From Rhodopirellula halodulae (lineage in GTDB: Bacteria > Planctomycetota > Planctomycetia > Pirellulales > Pirellulaceae), in contig NZ_JAJKFV010000002.1 in assembly GCF_020966775.1 (NCBI RefSeq), forward strand, positions 558,001 to 622,000: a DNA stretch of 64,000 bases, written 5' to 3'. The notes under the pieces were generated by a model. The model saw nothing but the letters and a program-made list of their open reading frames with translations, was not told the DNA's origin and did not search any database. Positions 63,596 to 64,000 of this stretch are shown here, piece by piece (the first letter of the stretch is position 1; each line of letters starts with the position of its first letter). A program made the position numbers and the translations under genes.

Positions 63596-64000
63596 CGATC
63601 CGCGTCGCTCTGCATCACAAGACGTCTTACCACTACGAACGACCCATCGGCGTTGGACCTCAACAAGTTCGGCTGCGTCCGGCCTATCACGGTCGCACGC
63701 CCATCGTCTCGTACAGTTTGACGGTGTCGCCGAAAGATCATTTTTGCAACTGGCAGCAGGACCCGTTTGCCAATCCGGTTGCGCGATTGGTGTTCGAGAA
63801 GCCAACGAACCACTTGACGGTCGCCGTTGATTTGGTCGCCGACATGACGGTGATCAACCCGTTTGAATTCTTCGTGGATGATTCCGCGCAAGAATGGCCG
63901 TTTGAATACGGCGCCGAAACCAAACGGCAATTGGCGAGTTACCTGACACCGGGTGAGTCGTCGCCCAAGTTCATGCAGTGGATTGAAACGCTGCCGAAGA
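63592..64000 (+). CDS. Transglutaminase-like protein, N-terminal part (runs off the window)
   Basis: The first 136 codons; no stop before the window end. The start MTIRVALHHKTSYHYERPIG and the segment VGPQQVRLRPAYHGRTPIVSY match the beta-sandwich Bact_transglu_N domain, which precedes a papain-like transglutaminase core. The catalytic Cys-His-Asp region lies beyond the window edge. The gene overlaps the alpha-E gene by 4 bases and is the third member of the conserved trio. Confidence 0.88.
   Translation, partial: MTIRVALHHKTSYHYERPIGVGPQQVRLRPAYHGRTPIVSYSLTVSPKDHFCNWQQDPFANPVARLVFEKPTNHLTVAVDLVADMTVINPFEFFVDDSAQEWPFEYGAETKRQLASYLTPGESSPKFMQWIETLPK

Overview
The window looks like a chromosomal segment of a marine planctomycete of the Rhodopirellula type (Pirellulaceae). 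The evidence is the gene families seen: ECF sigma factors coupled to Ser/Thr kinases or membrane anti-sigma proteins, DUF1559 prepilin-like proteins, the DUF1501 / DUF1549-DUF1553 (PSD1) cytochrome pair, formylglycine-type sulfatases, PQQ-like beta-propellers and small lipoproteins. Ribosome-binding sites are weak, many genes overlap as ATGA or GTGA, and strand changes are frequent. No rRNA, tRNA, insertion sequence, prophage or CRISPR array was found.

Layout. 1-3.6 kb: end of rplU (bL21), a tail-anchored Ser/Thr kinase, a secreted FKBP prolyl isomerase and a secreted sugar-dehydrogenase propeller. 3.6-5.8 kb: a two-gene surface-polysaccharide cassette (GT2 glycosyltransferase and CDP-tyvelose-epimerase-like protein) bounded by hairpins. 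5.8-10.5 kb: a PQQ-like propeller protein diverging from an ECF sigma factor coupled to a receptor kinase whose outer domain resembles TRAP-TAXI solute receptors. 10.5-13.4 kb: two coupled sulfatases. 13.7-18.6 kb: a leftward housekeeping run, trpC, purH, hisF, dciA-like and dnaN. 18.6-19.1 kb: an intergenic region with two perfect DnaA boxes in a precise dyad, the best replication-origin candidate. 19.1-26.9 kb: cutA, an operon of DUF1559 protein, lipoprotein and DUF4198/Kelch protein, a fumarylacetoacetase-family hydrolase, a TIM-barrel sugar isomerase, hemQ and a secreted planctomycete protein. 27.2-38.9 kb: an MsbA-like ABC exporter, an S46 peptidase, small lipoproteins, an anti-sigma-like membrane protein, a methyltransferase, a PEGA lipoprotein, a YfhO-like membrane protein and a degenerate HD-GYP protein. 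39.1-43.6 kb: lhgO, a CobW-family GTPase, an ArsR regulator and an O-antigen ligase-like protein. 43.5-49.3 kb: an ECF sigma factor, anti-sigma/cytochrome/PSD1 fusion and DUF1501 operon. 49.4-55.8 kb: a sialate O-acetylesterase, a DUF1559 protein and lipoprotein, and a heptaheme cytochrome with a TPR lipoprotein. 55.8-59.8 kb: a coupled trio of membrane propeller, BshB1-like deacetylase and HHxxxDG acyltransferase. 59.9-64 kb: a metallophosphoesterase and the conserved trio of circularly permuted ATP-grasp, alpha-E and transglutaminase-like genes, the last cut by the window edge.

Recurrent themes are polymer use and surface chemistry (sulfatases, sialate esterase, glycosyltransferase, O-antigen ligase, MsbA-like exporter) and envelope signalling (two sigma-factor modules, two kinases, one orphan anti-sigma-like protein). 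The most interesting sequence features are the DnaA-box dyad upstream of dnaN, the TAXI-kinase receptor, the sigma/anti-sigma-cytochrome fusion, and paired perfect palindromes between two divergent metabolic genes. Functions are assigned by recognising motifs in the translated sequence; no database search was run.
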